From Aliishimia sp039978895 (GTDB taxonomy: Bacteria; Pseudomonadota; Alphaproteobacteria; Rhodobacterales; Rhodobacteraceae): 64,000 nucleotides of DNA. The notes beneath the pieces were generated by a model, which made no database searches, had not been told where the DNA came from, and worked only from the letters and a program-made list of their open reading frames with translations. The translations under genes were made by a program, and so were the position numbers. This document shows, piece after piece, positions 35,914 to 44,260 of the stretch (positions within the stretch are counted from its first letter, which is position 1; each line of letters opens with the position of its first letter). The stretch covers positions 124,001 through 188,000 of the forward strand of contig JBDWAL010000029.1 in NCBI GenBank assembly GCA_039978895.1, in the 5' to 3' direction.

Positions 35914-36512
35914 CACGTTTCCAAATCTCCACGCAGGACAAGATAGTTGAGCAACTCCACCAACGGTAAGCCAAGCACGTTGAAATAGTCACCATCAATG
36001 CGCGAGAACAACCGCACACCTTCTTCTTCCAGTTTATAGGACCCCACTGCCTCTTTTATGCTGTCCCAATTGCGTTCAACATACGCATTTATGAAGGTGT
36101 CTGAAAGAGTATGCATCCGCAGTGTGACCTTACCAATATGGCGCCAGATCGGTTTTCCATCCTCGCAGATCACCGCCGCTGAAAGAAGTTGGTGTCTTTC
36201 CCCGCTTAACGCACGCAATTGAGCTTTCGCGTCATTTTCTGTGGCTGGTTTGGATAAAAGCGTTCCATTCAGGTCCAACACCTGATCGCACCCTAGAACA
36301 AGAACACCAGGGTTTTTGGCGCTGATTTTTTTTGCTTTCGCTTCCGCCAGACAGTCAGCGATGTCTCGGGGGGTGGAGTCCTCTGCTAAAAGTGATTCTT
36401 TAATCGAATGTTCATCAATAAAGGGCTTACTGACGGAGAAGCTCAAGCGTGATTGGCGCAACATGGTGGCGCGGATTTCGGATCCGGAAGCAAGGATCAT
36501 GTGGATAGACAT
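35913..36512 (-). CDS. maf: Maf-like nucleotide pyrophosphatase
   Basis: Maf proteins hydrolyse non-canonical or modified nucleoside triphosphates and affect septum formation when overproduced. MILASGSEIRATML near the N-terminus, LGCDQVLDLNG with the catalytic acid, and YKLEEEGVRLFSRIDGDYFNVLGLPL near the end are family motifs. ATG 36512 gives 199 residues; ATG 36500 is an alternative. Upstream lies the putative origin, and one probable DnaA box overlaps this start. It begins the leftward operon. Confidence 0.92.
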   Translation of the reverse strand: MSIHMILASGSEIRATMLRQSRLSFSVSKPFIDEHSIKESLLAEDSTPRDIADCLAEAKAKKISAKNPGVLVLGCDQVLDLNGTLLSKPATENDAKAQLRALSGERHQLLSAAVICEDGKPIWRHIGKVTLRMHTLSDTFINAYVERNWDSIKEAVGSYKLEEEGVRLFSRIDGDYFNVLGLPLVELLNYLVLRGDLET

Positions 36513-36900
36513 GGGTGCAAGCCTGTGGACAAAAGTGGCATTTATCTGGACAAGTTCAGTGTATGCCACCGTTAGCTTGGAACCACCACAAACCGGTGGG
36601 ATAAAACTGCGTTTACTACAATTTTTCCAACAAGGAATAAGAACAAGTCCTTGCCTGTGATTTGTACTTTACGCGCTGAAGATGTCCTTAAGTTATCAAC
36701 AGAGATTTTTTTTCTTAAATTATTGTTTTTAATATAAAATATCTGAAATCTGAGCACTTATACGCTCTGATGAAATACCGTCATTCACATGTTATTAACC
36801 GTGTGGGCAAAACAATAATCCACTGATTTTGGACTGCCTACTACATCATCATTTCTTTTCTTTACTTATATTATTATTAATAAGCAGAGAACATCGGAGG
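36500..36900. other. oriC: Candidate chromosomal replication origin (oriC)
   Basis: The 393 bp between the starts of maf (leftward) and hemJ (rightward) hold no gene. Near-consensus DnaA boxes (TTATCCACA) are at 36500-36508 (minus, one mismatch), 36524-36532 (minus, one), 36693-36701 (plus, TTATCAACA, one), 36802-36810 (minus, two) and 36816-36824 (plus, two). A strongly AT-rich block at about 36705-36750, following the middle box, could be the unwinding element. Flanking genes point outward, and parS, parA and parB are nearby. Relatives such as Caulobacter have their origin between the maf/aroE/coaE/dnaQ side and the hemE/rho/mnmE side. No CtrA full site was found. Confidence 0.65.
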
Positions 36901-36905
36901 ACTTC

Positions 36906-37364
36906 ATGACAAGCTGGCAAGATCTGGCCTTCACCGTCTATCCATGGGTGAAATCGCTGCACATCATGGCTGTCATCTCTTGGATGGCTGGATTGTTTTA
37001 TCTGCCCAGACTTTTTGTCCATCACACAGAACGCGCGGGATTGGCTGGCGGAAGCCATGAGACGTTTGTCATGATGGAGGGTAAGTTGCTCCGTTTGATT
37101 ATGAACCCTGCGATGATCCTTACGTGGCTTTGTGGCCTTTTGATGGTATTCACCCCAGGAATTGTAGATTGGGGTGATCTATGGCCTTGGACAAAGGCTG
37201 TGGCAGTCTGTGGAATGACTTGGTTTCACCATTGGCTGGCTTTGAGACGTAAAGAATTCAAGGCAGGAACAAACGCACGAACTGGGCGAACGTTCAGGAT
37301 CATGAATGAAGTCCCAACGCTGCTAATGATTGTGATCGTGATTTCTGTTGTGGTGAAGTTCTAA
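36906..37364 (+). CDS. hemJ: Protoporphyrinogen oxidase HemJ
   Basis: HemJ is the membrane enzyme that oxidises protoporphyrinogen IX to protoporphyrin IX in most alphaproteobacteria. The 152-residue protein has four hydrophobic segments and the conserved LHIMAVISWMAGLFYLPRLF near the start, with the essential His, plus FHHWLALRRKEF and NEVPTLLMI. A CGGAGGA site lies just upstream of the ATG. It is the first gene right of the putative origin. The usual neighbour hemE is not here. Confidence 0.93.
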   Translation: MTSWQDLAFTVYPWVKSLHIMAVISWMAGLFYLPRLFVHHTERAGLAGGSHETFVMMEGKLLRLIMNPAMILTWLCGLLMVFTPGIVDWGDLWPWTKAVAVCGMTWFHHWLALRRKEFKAGTNARTGRTFRIMNEVPTLLMIVIVISVVVKF

Positions 37365-37494
37365 GAACGCTGGTTTGCGTTAAACGTTGACTTGAACTGC
37401 ATTGAAGTTTAGCTGAACCCTGCACCTCGTTCGAGGATCGCGTCTTCAATTCTATCACAAGAGGCACTGGGCGTTCGGCTCTGTGGGTTTCATT

Positions 37495-38766
37495 ATGTCC
37501 GTCGAAAAATTGAATCTGTCTGATCTTAAGGCGAAAAGTCCCAAGGATCTTTTGTCAATGGCCGAAGAGCTAGAGATCGAAAACGCATCTACTATGCGTA
37601 AAGGCGAGATGATGTTCCAAATTCTGCGCGAACGTGCGGACGAGGGATGGGAAGTTTCCGGTGACGGTGTGTTGGAAGCCCTTCAAGATGGGTTCGGATT
37701 CTTGCGGTCGCCTGAAGCAAATTATCTGCCGGGACCTGATGATATTTATGTATCGCCAGAAATGATCCGCAAATTTTCGCTTCGGACAGGCGATACGATT
37801 GAGGGTGTGATTAGAGCGCCGGAAGAGGCGGAGCGGTACTTTGCGCTGACAAGTGTTGCGAAGATCAACTTTGAAGACCCGGAGAAGGCGCGTCACAAGA
37901 TCGCTTTTGACAACCTCACACCGTTATATCCCGACGAACGTATGACGATGGAAGTTGAAGACCCAACTATCAAAGATCGTTCTGCTCGGATTATTGACTT
38001 GGTAGCGCCGATTGGTAAAGGACAGCGGTCTTTGATTGTTGCCCCGCCAAGAACTGGTAAGACTGTTCTCCTGCAAAATATCGCGAGCTCAATCGGCAAA
38101 AACCACCCTGAATGTTATTTGATCGTTCTATTGATCGATGAACGTCCAGAGGAAGTCACGGATATGCAACGGTCGGTTAAGGGCGAAGTTGTGTCATCGA
38201 CCTTTGATGAGCCAGCGACCCGTCACGTGGCTGTGTCCGAAATGGTGATCGAGAAAGCGAAACGTTTGGTTGAACACAAGCGAGATGTTGTGATCTTGCT
38301 TGATTCGATCACCAGACTTGGTAGAGCATTCAATACTGTAGTGCCATCATCGGGCAAAGTTCTAACCGGTGGTGTAGATGCGAATGCATTGCAACGTCCG
38401 AAGCGTTTCTTTGGTGCGGCTCGAAACATCGAAGAAGGTGGATCGCTGACGATTATTGCGACAGCACTTATCGATACCGGTAGCCGCATGGATGAGGTCA
38501 TCTTTGAAGAATTCAAAGGTACGGGTAACTCTGAGATCGTGTTGGACCGGAAAATTGCGGACAAACGTGTCTTCCCAGCGATTGACATCCTTAAGTCGGG
38601 TACCCGTAAGGAGGAATTGCTGGTGGATAAAGGCGATCTTGCAAAAACATTCGTTTTGCGTCGAATCTTGAATCCAATGGGTACGACAGATGCCATTGAA
38701 TTCTTGGTATCCAAGCTCAAACAAACTAAGACAAATGGAGAATTCTTCGATTCGATGAATACCTAA
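37495..38766 (+). CDS. rho: Transcription termination factor Rho
   Basis: Rho is the hexameric RNA helicase that ends transcription at unstructured C-rich RNA. It has an N-terminal Rho-N helical region (LNLSDLKAKSPKDLLSMAEE), a cold-shock-like RNA-binding domain with GFGFLRS, Walker A APPRTGKTVLLQ, Walker B DVVILLDSITRL, and the late GGVDANAL region. ATG 37495 is taken as the start; GTG 37483 is possible four codons earlier. 423 residues is standard. It lies between hemJ and mnmE. Confidence 0.97.
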   Translation: MSVEKLNLSDLKAKSPKDLLSMAEELEIENASTMRKGEMMFQILRERADEGWEVSGDGVLEALQDGFGFLRSPEANYLPGPDDIYVSPEMIRKFSLRTGDTIEGVIRAPEEAERYFALTSVAKINFEDPEKARHKIAFDNLTPLYPDERMTMEVEDPTIKDRSARIIDLVAPIGKGQRSLIVAPPRTGKTVLLQNIASSIGKNHPECYLIVLLIDERPEEVTDMQRSVKGEVVSSTFDEPATRHVAVSEMVIEKAKRLVEHKRDVVILLDSITRLGRAFNTVVPSSGKVLTGGVDANALQRPKRFFGAARNIEEGGSLTIIATALIDTGSRMDEVIFEEFKGTGNSEIVLDRKIADKRVFPAIDILKSGTRKEELLVDKGDLAKTFVLRRILNPMGTTDAIEFLVSKLKQTKTNGEFFDSMNT

Positions 38767-38793
38767 CTTCGTTTTCTGAGCGATGGGTTGAAT

Positions 38794-40080
38794 ATGGATA
38801 CGATCTTTGCTTTGGCGACAGCGCCTGGGCGGGCAGGCGTCTCTGTTATCCGCGTCTCCGGTCCTGAAGCGTTTGCGTCGCTATCTTCTATCGCGAAAAG
38901 CACCCCGAGTCCGAGGACAGCTGGCTTAACAACTTTAACCAACACCAACGCAGAAGTTTTAGATCAAGCACTCATTCTGACGTTTCCCGGCCCGGGCAGT
39001 TTTACCGGTGAAGATGTCGTTGAATATCATACCCATGGAAGTATCGCTGTAGTTGAAGCTGTCCAACGCGAACTTGCCACCCATTATGGACACCGAAGAG
39101 CGGAAGCCGGTGAGTTTACGCGCCGTGCTTTAATGAACGGGAAGATGGACTTGACGCAAGTGGAGGGGCTTGCTGACCTAATTGAAGCACAAACAGAAGT
39201 TCAGCGCCAGCAAGCACAACAAGTCGTATCCGGAGCATTTGCGAGTTTTGTTTCTTCAGTTCGTCACGATATTGTTCGGGCCGCAGCACTTCTAGAAGCA
39301 GCGATGGATTTTGCGGATGAAGAAGTTCCTGTTGATGTAACGCCTGAAGTTGTGGCGTTGTTGGACAAATCAGTTGAACAACTGAATAGGCATATAGAAG
39401 GATATCGGTTTTCGGAACGTGTACGGAGTGGTTTTGAAGTCGCTATTATTGGCGAACCAAACGTTGGAAAGTCGACTTTGTTAAACGCTTTGGCTGGGCG
39501 CGAAGCTTCGATTACTTCGGTTTATGCTGGTACAACACGTGATATTGTCGAAGTTCAGATGAATTTGGATGGAATTCCTGTGACTATTCTTGATACTGCA
39601 GGATTGCGTAAAACGGAAGATCACGTTGAAAAACTTGGAATAGAACGCGCTCGATCAAGAGCAGAATCCGCCGATCTACGAATTTTATTGGTGGAACAAG
39701 ATGTCCCCGATGGTATCAAATTGATGTCAGGAGATCTAAAGCTTCACGCCAAGGCAGATACTTATGAAGGCGAACTTCCCAGTGTATCAGGGAGCACTGG
39801 ATTGGGACTTGATGCGTTGGTTTCGCATGTGACAAGTGAATTAAGTAGACGTGTTCAGAAGGCTGGCTTGGCGACACGGCATCGGCATTTTGAAGATATG
39901 AAACGTAGCTTGATATACATTGCGGAGGCGAAATCTGTGATGTTGGGAAAAACGTCACAGTATGATATTGCCGCCGAAGAGCTTAGATCAGCTCGTCATG
40001 CGCTTGGGTCCATTGTTGGACATGTAGATGTGGAGAACCTTCTCGATGTTATTTTTTCAAGCTTTTGCATTGGTAAGTAA
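38794..40080 (+). CDS. mnmE: tRNA modification GTPase MnmE
   Basis: With MnmG, MnmE makes the carboxymethylaminomethyl or related group on the wobble uridine of several tRNAs. It has an N-terminal tetrahydrofolate-binding domain (DTIFALATAPGRAGVSVIRVSG), a GTPase domain inserted in a helical domain (GEPNVGKSTLLNAL, TAGLRKTEDHVE), and ends with the invariant FCIGK, whose Cys is needed for activity. ATG 38794 is chosen over the TTG two codons earlier. Its stop shares a base with the mnmG start. Confidence 0.96.
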   Translation: MDTIFALATAPGRAGVSVIRVSGPEAFASLSSIAKSTPSPRTAGLTTLTNTNAEVLDQALILTFPGPGSFTGEDVVEYHTHGSIAVVEAVQRELATHYGHRRAEAGEFTRRALMNGKMDLTQVEGLADLIEAQTEVQRQQAQQVVSGAFASFVSSVRHDIVRAAALLEAAMDFADEEVPVDVTPEVVALLDKSVEQLNRHIEGYRFSERVRSGFEVAIIGEPNVGKSTLLNALAGREASITSVYAGTTRDIVEVQMNLDGIPVTILDTAGLRKTEDHVEKLGIERARSRAESADLRILLVEQDVPDGIKLMSGDLKLHAKADTYEGELPSVSGSTGLGLDALVSHVTSELSRRVQKAGLATRHRHFEDMKRSLIYIAEAKSVMLGKTSQYDIAAEELRSARHALGSIVGHVDVENLLDVIFSSFCIGK

Positions 40081-41960
40081 TGGAGATGTTTCACGTGAAA
40101 CAATCTGACTTCGACGTTATTGTAATTGGTGGGGGTCATGCCGGTTGTGAGGCAGCTCACGCTTCCGCGCGTGTAGGGGCCAAGACTGCATTGGTTACGA
40201 TGTCTCGAAATGATATTGGCGTAATGTCTTGTAATCCGGCGATTGGCGGATTGGGAAAAGGCCATCTGGTAAGAGAAATTGACGCCTTGGATGGCGTTAT
40301 GGGTAAGGTTGCCGATGCGTCAGGAATACAATTCCGCCTATTAAATCGGCGAAAAGGCCCGGCAGTTCAGGGTCCACGAACGCAATCAGATCGGTCACTA
40401 TACAAAAAAAGTATGTTGGCGCTGACTGAAGGACAACTTAATCTAACAATAATTGAAGGAGAGGTTGTCGATCTAGGTGTACAGAATGGAAAAGTAGAAC
40501 AAGTTTTCTTAGCTGATGGGACAGTTCTGTCATCGCATGCCACCGTCTTAACCTCCGGAACGTTTCTGCGCGGAATGATACACATTGGTGATGTTTCTCA
40601 CTCCGGAGGACGGTTAGGCGATGCTGCTTCGCTCAGATTAGCAAAACGAATGGACGATTTTGATCTTCCCTTAGGTCGATTAAAAACTGGAACGCCACCA
40701 CGATTGGATCGGAAGTCAATAAACTGGGATATCTTGGAATCCCAGCCTGGTGACGATAACCCGGTTTTCTTCTCCTTTTTGACATCAAAGGTTGCGGTGG
40801 AACAAGTGTCCTGTGGAATAACGCACACAAATACAAAGACCCACGAAATTATCGAAAAAAATTTGTTATCGTCTGCAATGTACGGCGGTCATATCGATGG
40901 AGTTGGGCCAAGATATTGTCCATCGATAGAAGATAAGATTGTCCGTTTTGCGGATAAAGATTCTCACCAAATTTTCTTGGAACCAGAAGGACTTACATCA
41001 GACGTTGTTTATCCAAATGGGATCTCAACGTCGTTGCCGGAGGTTGTTCAAGATGCCTATGTTCGTAGTATCGTTGGTCTGGAAAACGCGAGAATCCTTC
41101 AACCGGGTTATGCAATTGAATACGATTATGTTGATCCTCGATCTTTGGACGCAACGCTCAAAGTCAGGGATGTTGGGCAACTGTTTCTTGCGGGTCAGAT
41201 AAATGGAACCACAGGGTATGAAGAGGCCGCAGCGCAAGGTTTAGTGGCGGGTTTGAATGCGGCCCATTGCGCCTTCGGGAAAGATCCCGTGTATTTTCAT
41301 CGTTCCGAAAGTTACATCGGTGTGATGATTGACGACCTTACAACACGAGGTGTTTCGGAGCCTTACAGAATGTTCACGTCGCGGGCCGAGTACCGATTGA
41401 CGCTTAGAGCTGATAATGCGGATCAACGGCTTACCCCCAAGGGCAGAAACCTTGGCTGTGTGGGCAATGAACGCTATGATGCTTTTAGCCGGAAAATGAA
41501 TCGCCTCGACGCAGGCAGAGCAACTTTATCTGAACAAAGCTACTCACCAAAAATACTTTTGGAAGCGGGCATACCAATTAGCCAAGATGGACAAAAACGA
41601 ACTTTGGGACAAGTGTTGGCATTTCCTGACGTTGGCATCGATGCCTTGGCCCGAGTGAATCCCTCTATCAGCGAAATGGATCAGGAGACAAAAGAGCAAC
41701 TGACGCGAGAGTGTTTGTATGCAAATTATATTGAGCGTCAGCGCCGAGATATCGAAGCGCTTCAAAAAGACGAAAATGAGAGAATTCCTTCGGATTTTGA
41801 CTTTTCAGAAATCGGAGGCCTGTCAAATGAGTTGCGTACAAAGTTCATCGCGGCACGGCCTGAAACCTTGGCGCAAGCTGCGCGCGTCGATGGTGTGACG
41901 CCTGCGGCTCTCGCTCTACTTCTTTCCAAATTGAAGCACGGAAGAAGGCGCTGTGTTTGA
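40080..41960 (+). CDS. mnmG: tRNA uridine-5-carboxymethylaminomethyl modification protein MnmG
   Basis: MnmG (GidA) is the FAD-dependent partner of MnmE. VIVIGGGHAGCEAAHASAR is the FAD-binding Rossmann motif, PAIGGLGKGHLVREIDALDG and the later GQINGTTGYEEAAAQGL motif are characteristic, and 626 residues is the full length. The start is ATG 40080 or ATG 40086. The second start overlaps a perfect parS site, which encodes FHVKQ in the first codons. The sequence in mnmE-mnmG-rsmG is visibly richer in A+T than elsewhere in the window. Confidence 0.96.
   Translation: MEMFHVKQSDFDVIVIGGGHAGCEAAHASARVGAKTALVTMSRNDIGVMSCNPAIGGLGKGHLVREIDALDGVMGKVADASGIQFRLLNRRKGPAVQGPRTQSDRSLYKKSMLALTEGQLNLTIIEGEVVDLGVQNGKVEQVFLADGTVLSSHATVLTSGTFLRGMIHIGDVSHSGGRLGDAASLRLAKRMDDFDLPLGRLKTGTPPRLDRKSINWDILESQPGDDNPVFFSFLTSKVAVEQVSCGITHTNTKTHEIIEKNLLSSAMYGGHIDGVGPRYCPSIEDKIVRFADKDSHQIFLEPEGLTSDVVYPNGISTSLPEVVQDAYVRSIVGLENARILQPGYAIEYDYVDPRSLDATLKVRDVGQLFLAGQINGTTGYEEAAAQGLVAGLNAAHCAFGKDPVYFHRSESYIGVMIDDLTTRGVSEPYRMFTSRAEYRLTLRADNADQRLTPKGRNLGCVGNERYDAFSRKMNRLDAGRATLSEQSYSPKILLEAGIPISQDGQKRTLGQVLAFPDVGIDALARVNPSISEMDQETKEQLTRECLYANYIERQRRDIEALQKDENERIPSDFDFSEIGGLSNELRTKFIAARPETLAQAARVDGVTPAALALLLSKLKHGRRRCV
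40087..40102. other. parS: parS centromere site 1
   Basis: TGTTTCACGTGAAACA is a perfect 16-bp palindrome identical to the ParB-binding consensus. It overlaps the alternative ATG at 40086 and the first codons of mnmG. It lies about 3.4 kb from the central DnaA box of the putative origin and about 2.5 kb from parA. Confidence 0.95.
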
Positions 41961-42567
41961 ATTCCCAAAATCCGTAGGCAATGTTTCACGTGAAACAGCC
42001 GAAAAGTTGGTACATTTTGTTGATCTGGTCAAAAAATGGACGCCAAAGGTAAATCTAATTTCCAAAAACTCTGTGGCGGATATCTGGAGTCGACATATAG
42101 AAGACAGTATTCAAATCGCTACATTAAGTCCTAACCCAAGACGATGGATCGACATAGGGTCGGGAGGTGGTTTTCCTGGAATCATAGTTGCAACGGTGTT
42201 GAGTGAGGACAAAACGCCTCAGAAGATGACCTTGATCGAAAGTGACAATCGTAAGTGCGCATTTCTACGAATGGCTGCTAGGGAATTAGGCTTGGAGGTT
42301 GATGTTGTGGCGCAGAGGATTGAAAATATAAACGGACTTGCTGCAACCACTTTATCTGCACGTGCGTTGGCCCCACTGAATGATCTTCTTGCATATGCTG
42401 ACCGGCACTTACAAAAAGAAGGTACTGCCATATTTCCTAAAGGGGCAAGCTGGGAGAAAGAGTTAAAACATGCATCCAGTCAGTGGTCTTTTCAATACGA
42501 GGCGATTACAAGCAAGACTGATCCAAGTGCGTCAATCCTCGTGATTCAAAGCATTGAAAAGAAATAG
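41953..42567 (+). CDS. rsmG: 16S rRNA 7-methylguanosine methyltransferase RsmG
   Basis: RsmG (GidB) methylates G527 of 16S rRNA, a position whose loss gives low-level streptomycin resistance. The 204-residue protein has the SAM-binding motif DIGSGGGFPGIIVA, preceded by SRHIEDSIQIATL. It starts with GTG 41953, overlapping mnmG by 8 bp. Codons 10-15 (NVSRET) are encoded by the second perfect parS site. parA follows four bases after its stop. Confidence 0.95.
   Translation: MFEFPKSVGNVSRETAEKLVHFVDLVKKWTPKVNLISKNSVADIWSRHIEDSIQIATLSPNPRRWIDIGSGGGFPGIIVATVLSEDKTPQKMTLIESDNRKCAFLRMAARELGLEVDVVAQRIENINGLAATTLSARALAPLNDLLAYADRHLQKEGTAIFPKGASWEKELKHASSQWSFQYEAITSKTDPSASILVIQSIEKK
41982..41997. other. 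parS: parS centromere site 2
   Basis: A second exact copy of TGTTTCACGTGAAACA lies within the tenth to fifteenth codons of rsmG, 1,895 bp from the first copy and about 590 bp before parA. Two identical sites beside the parAB genes indicate a functional centromere rather than a chance match. Confidence 0.95.
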
Positions 42568-42571
42568 GTCC

Positions 42572-43360
42572 ATGTTTTACAAGACACCTAAGATCATCGC
42601 AGTTGCCAATCAAAAGGGCGGCGTTGGGAAAACCACTACATCTATCAATTTGGCCGCGGCATTAGCGAAGAGTGGACATAAAGTGCTTCTTGTCGATCTT
42701 GACCCACAAGGAAATGCGTCGACTGGTTTGGGGATTGAACCAAACAATCGCGCACTCACTACCTATGATCTTCTTCTAACTGAAGATGTGCCTCTTGAAG
42801 ATCTAATCCAAGACACGAATTTTGGGCAATTGAGTGTTATACCAGCAAATGTGGACCTTAGTTCAGCAGACATAGAGTTGGTTTCAAACGAGAAACGAAG
42901 CTTTCTACTTCATGATGCGTTGCGACAGCCCAAAATTGAACAATACCAATATGACTTCATACTCATCGATTGCCCGCCATCACTTAATCTATTGACTGTA
43001 AATGCAATGATTGCCGCGAACTCTGTGCTGGTTCCCCTGCAAAGTGAATTTTTTGCCTTGGAAGGTTTGTCACAATTGATGTTGACCATTCGTGAAGTGC
43101 GTCAGATTGGAAATCCAGACCTAAGAATTGAAGGTGTAGTTCTGACAATGTTCGACAAGCGAAACAATTTGTCGCAGCAGGTGGAGCAGGATGCTCGGGG
43201 AAACTTGGGTGACCTTGTGTTCAAGACTATCGTCCCTCGAAATGTGAGGTTGAGCGAGGCACCGTCCTTCGCGATGCCGGTCTTGAACTATGATCCTGAT
43301 TCCAAGGGTGCGGTTGCATATCGCCAATTGGCTCAAGAAATTCTCGAACGGCAAAACTAA
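42572..43360 (+). CDS. parA: Chromosome partitioning ATPase ParA
   Basis: ParA (Soj) is the DNA-bound ATPase that pulls ParB-parS complexes apart during segregation. The deviant Walker A KGGVGKTT follows directly on the N-terminus, with VLLVDLDPQGNAST and IDCPPSLNLLTVNA as Walker A' and B regions. ATG 42572 is chosen; TTG 42554 would overlap rsmG. The product is 262 residues. It lies between rsmG and parB, 12 bp from the latter. Confidence 0.97.
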   Translation: MFYKTPKIIAVANQKGGVGKTTTSINLAAALAKSGHKVLLVDLDPQGNASTGLGIEPNNRALTTYDLLLTEDVPLEDLIQDTNFGQLSVIPANVDLSSADIELVSNEKRSFLLHDALRQPKIEQYQYDFILIDCPPSLNLLTVNAMIAANSVLVPLQSEFFALEGLSQLMLTIREVRQIGNPDLRIEGVVLTMFDKRNNLSQQVEQDARGNLGDLVFKTIVPRNVRLSEAPSFAMPVLNYDPDSKGAVAYRQLAQEILERQN

Positions 43361-43372
43361 AGGAATACAGAC

Positions 43373-44260
43373 ATGGCAAAAGTTGAAAAGAAGCGTGGTC
43401 TGGGCAGGGGTCTGTCCGCATTGATGTCTGACGTCTCTTTAGAACAAACCCGAGAGGGTGTTGACGCAGGGAATGTGGCAATCGATACTCTTCCTATCGA
43501 GATGGTTCATCCTAATCCAGATCAACCTCGTAAAACATTTCCCGAAGCTGACATGGCAGATTTGGTGTCTTCGGTTAGAGAAAAAGGCATTATTCAACCA
43601 CTTGTCGTTCGTAAAATTGATGATCAAACTTATCAGTTGGTGGCGGGTGAACGGCGTTGGCGCGCAGCGCAGACTGCAAATTTACACAATGTGCCAGTGG
43701 TCGTGCGGGAATTTTCCGACGTTGAAGTGCTTGAAATTGCAATTATCGAAAACATCCAACGCGCTGACCTAAATCCGATGGAGGAGGCAGCCGGGTATCG
43801 CCAGCTCATGGATAAATTCGGACATACACAAGAAAAACTGGCAGAAGGGCTCGGGAAAAGTCGCAGTCACATCGCTAATTTAATGAGACTTTTACAATTG
43901 CCTGTTGGCGTACAAAGTCTTGTTGAAACCGCTGAGTTGTCGGCAGGGCACGCCCGTGCGTTGATCACAGCTGATAACGCGGAACTCCTCGCAAAGAAGA
44001 TTGTCGCAGAAGGTTTGTCTGTGCGCGCAACCGAAGCATTGGTGAAAAAACAATCTGAACACTCGGAAAAGAAGACTTCAGTAAACTCTAACATAACTGA
44101 GAAAGACGCTGACACTAAGGCTTTGGAAGGTGACTTATCGGCGGCGCTAGGCATGAAAGTTGTGCTGGACCACAAGGCAGGATCAGAAAAAGGCTCGCTT
44201 TCCATCAAATACATGACGCTCGAACAGTTAGATGAGTTGTGTCAGAAGTTAAGCTCTTAA
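43373..44260 (+). CDS. parB: Chromosome partitioning protein ParB
   Basis: ParB (Spo0J) binds parS, hydrolyses CTP and spreads as a clamp. It opens with the basic KKRGLGRGLSALM, then PNPDQPRKTF, the CTP-binding VAGERRWRAAQ and IENIQRADLNPMEEA motifs, the helix-turn-helix KLAEGLGKSRSHIANLMRLL, and a C-terminal dimerisation domain. 295 residues is usual. It follows parA, and its last four bases overlap the convergent hemW. Confidence 0.97.
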   Translation: MAKVEKKRGLGRGLSALMSDVSLEQTREGVDAGNVAIDTLPIEMVHPNPDQPRKTFPEADMADLVSSVREKGIIQPLVVRKIDDQTYQLVAGERRWRAAQTANLHNVPVVVREFSDVEVLEIAIIENIQRADLNPMEEAAGYRQLMDKFGHTQEKLAEGLGKSRSHIANLMRLLQLPVGVQSLVETAELSAGHARALITADNAELLAKKIVAEGLSVRATEALVKKQSEHSEKKTSVNSNITEKDADTKALEGDLSAALGMKVVLDHKAGSEKGSLSIKYMTLEQLDELCQKLSS

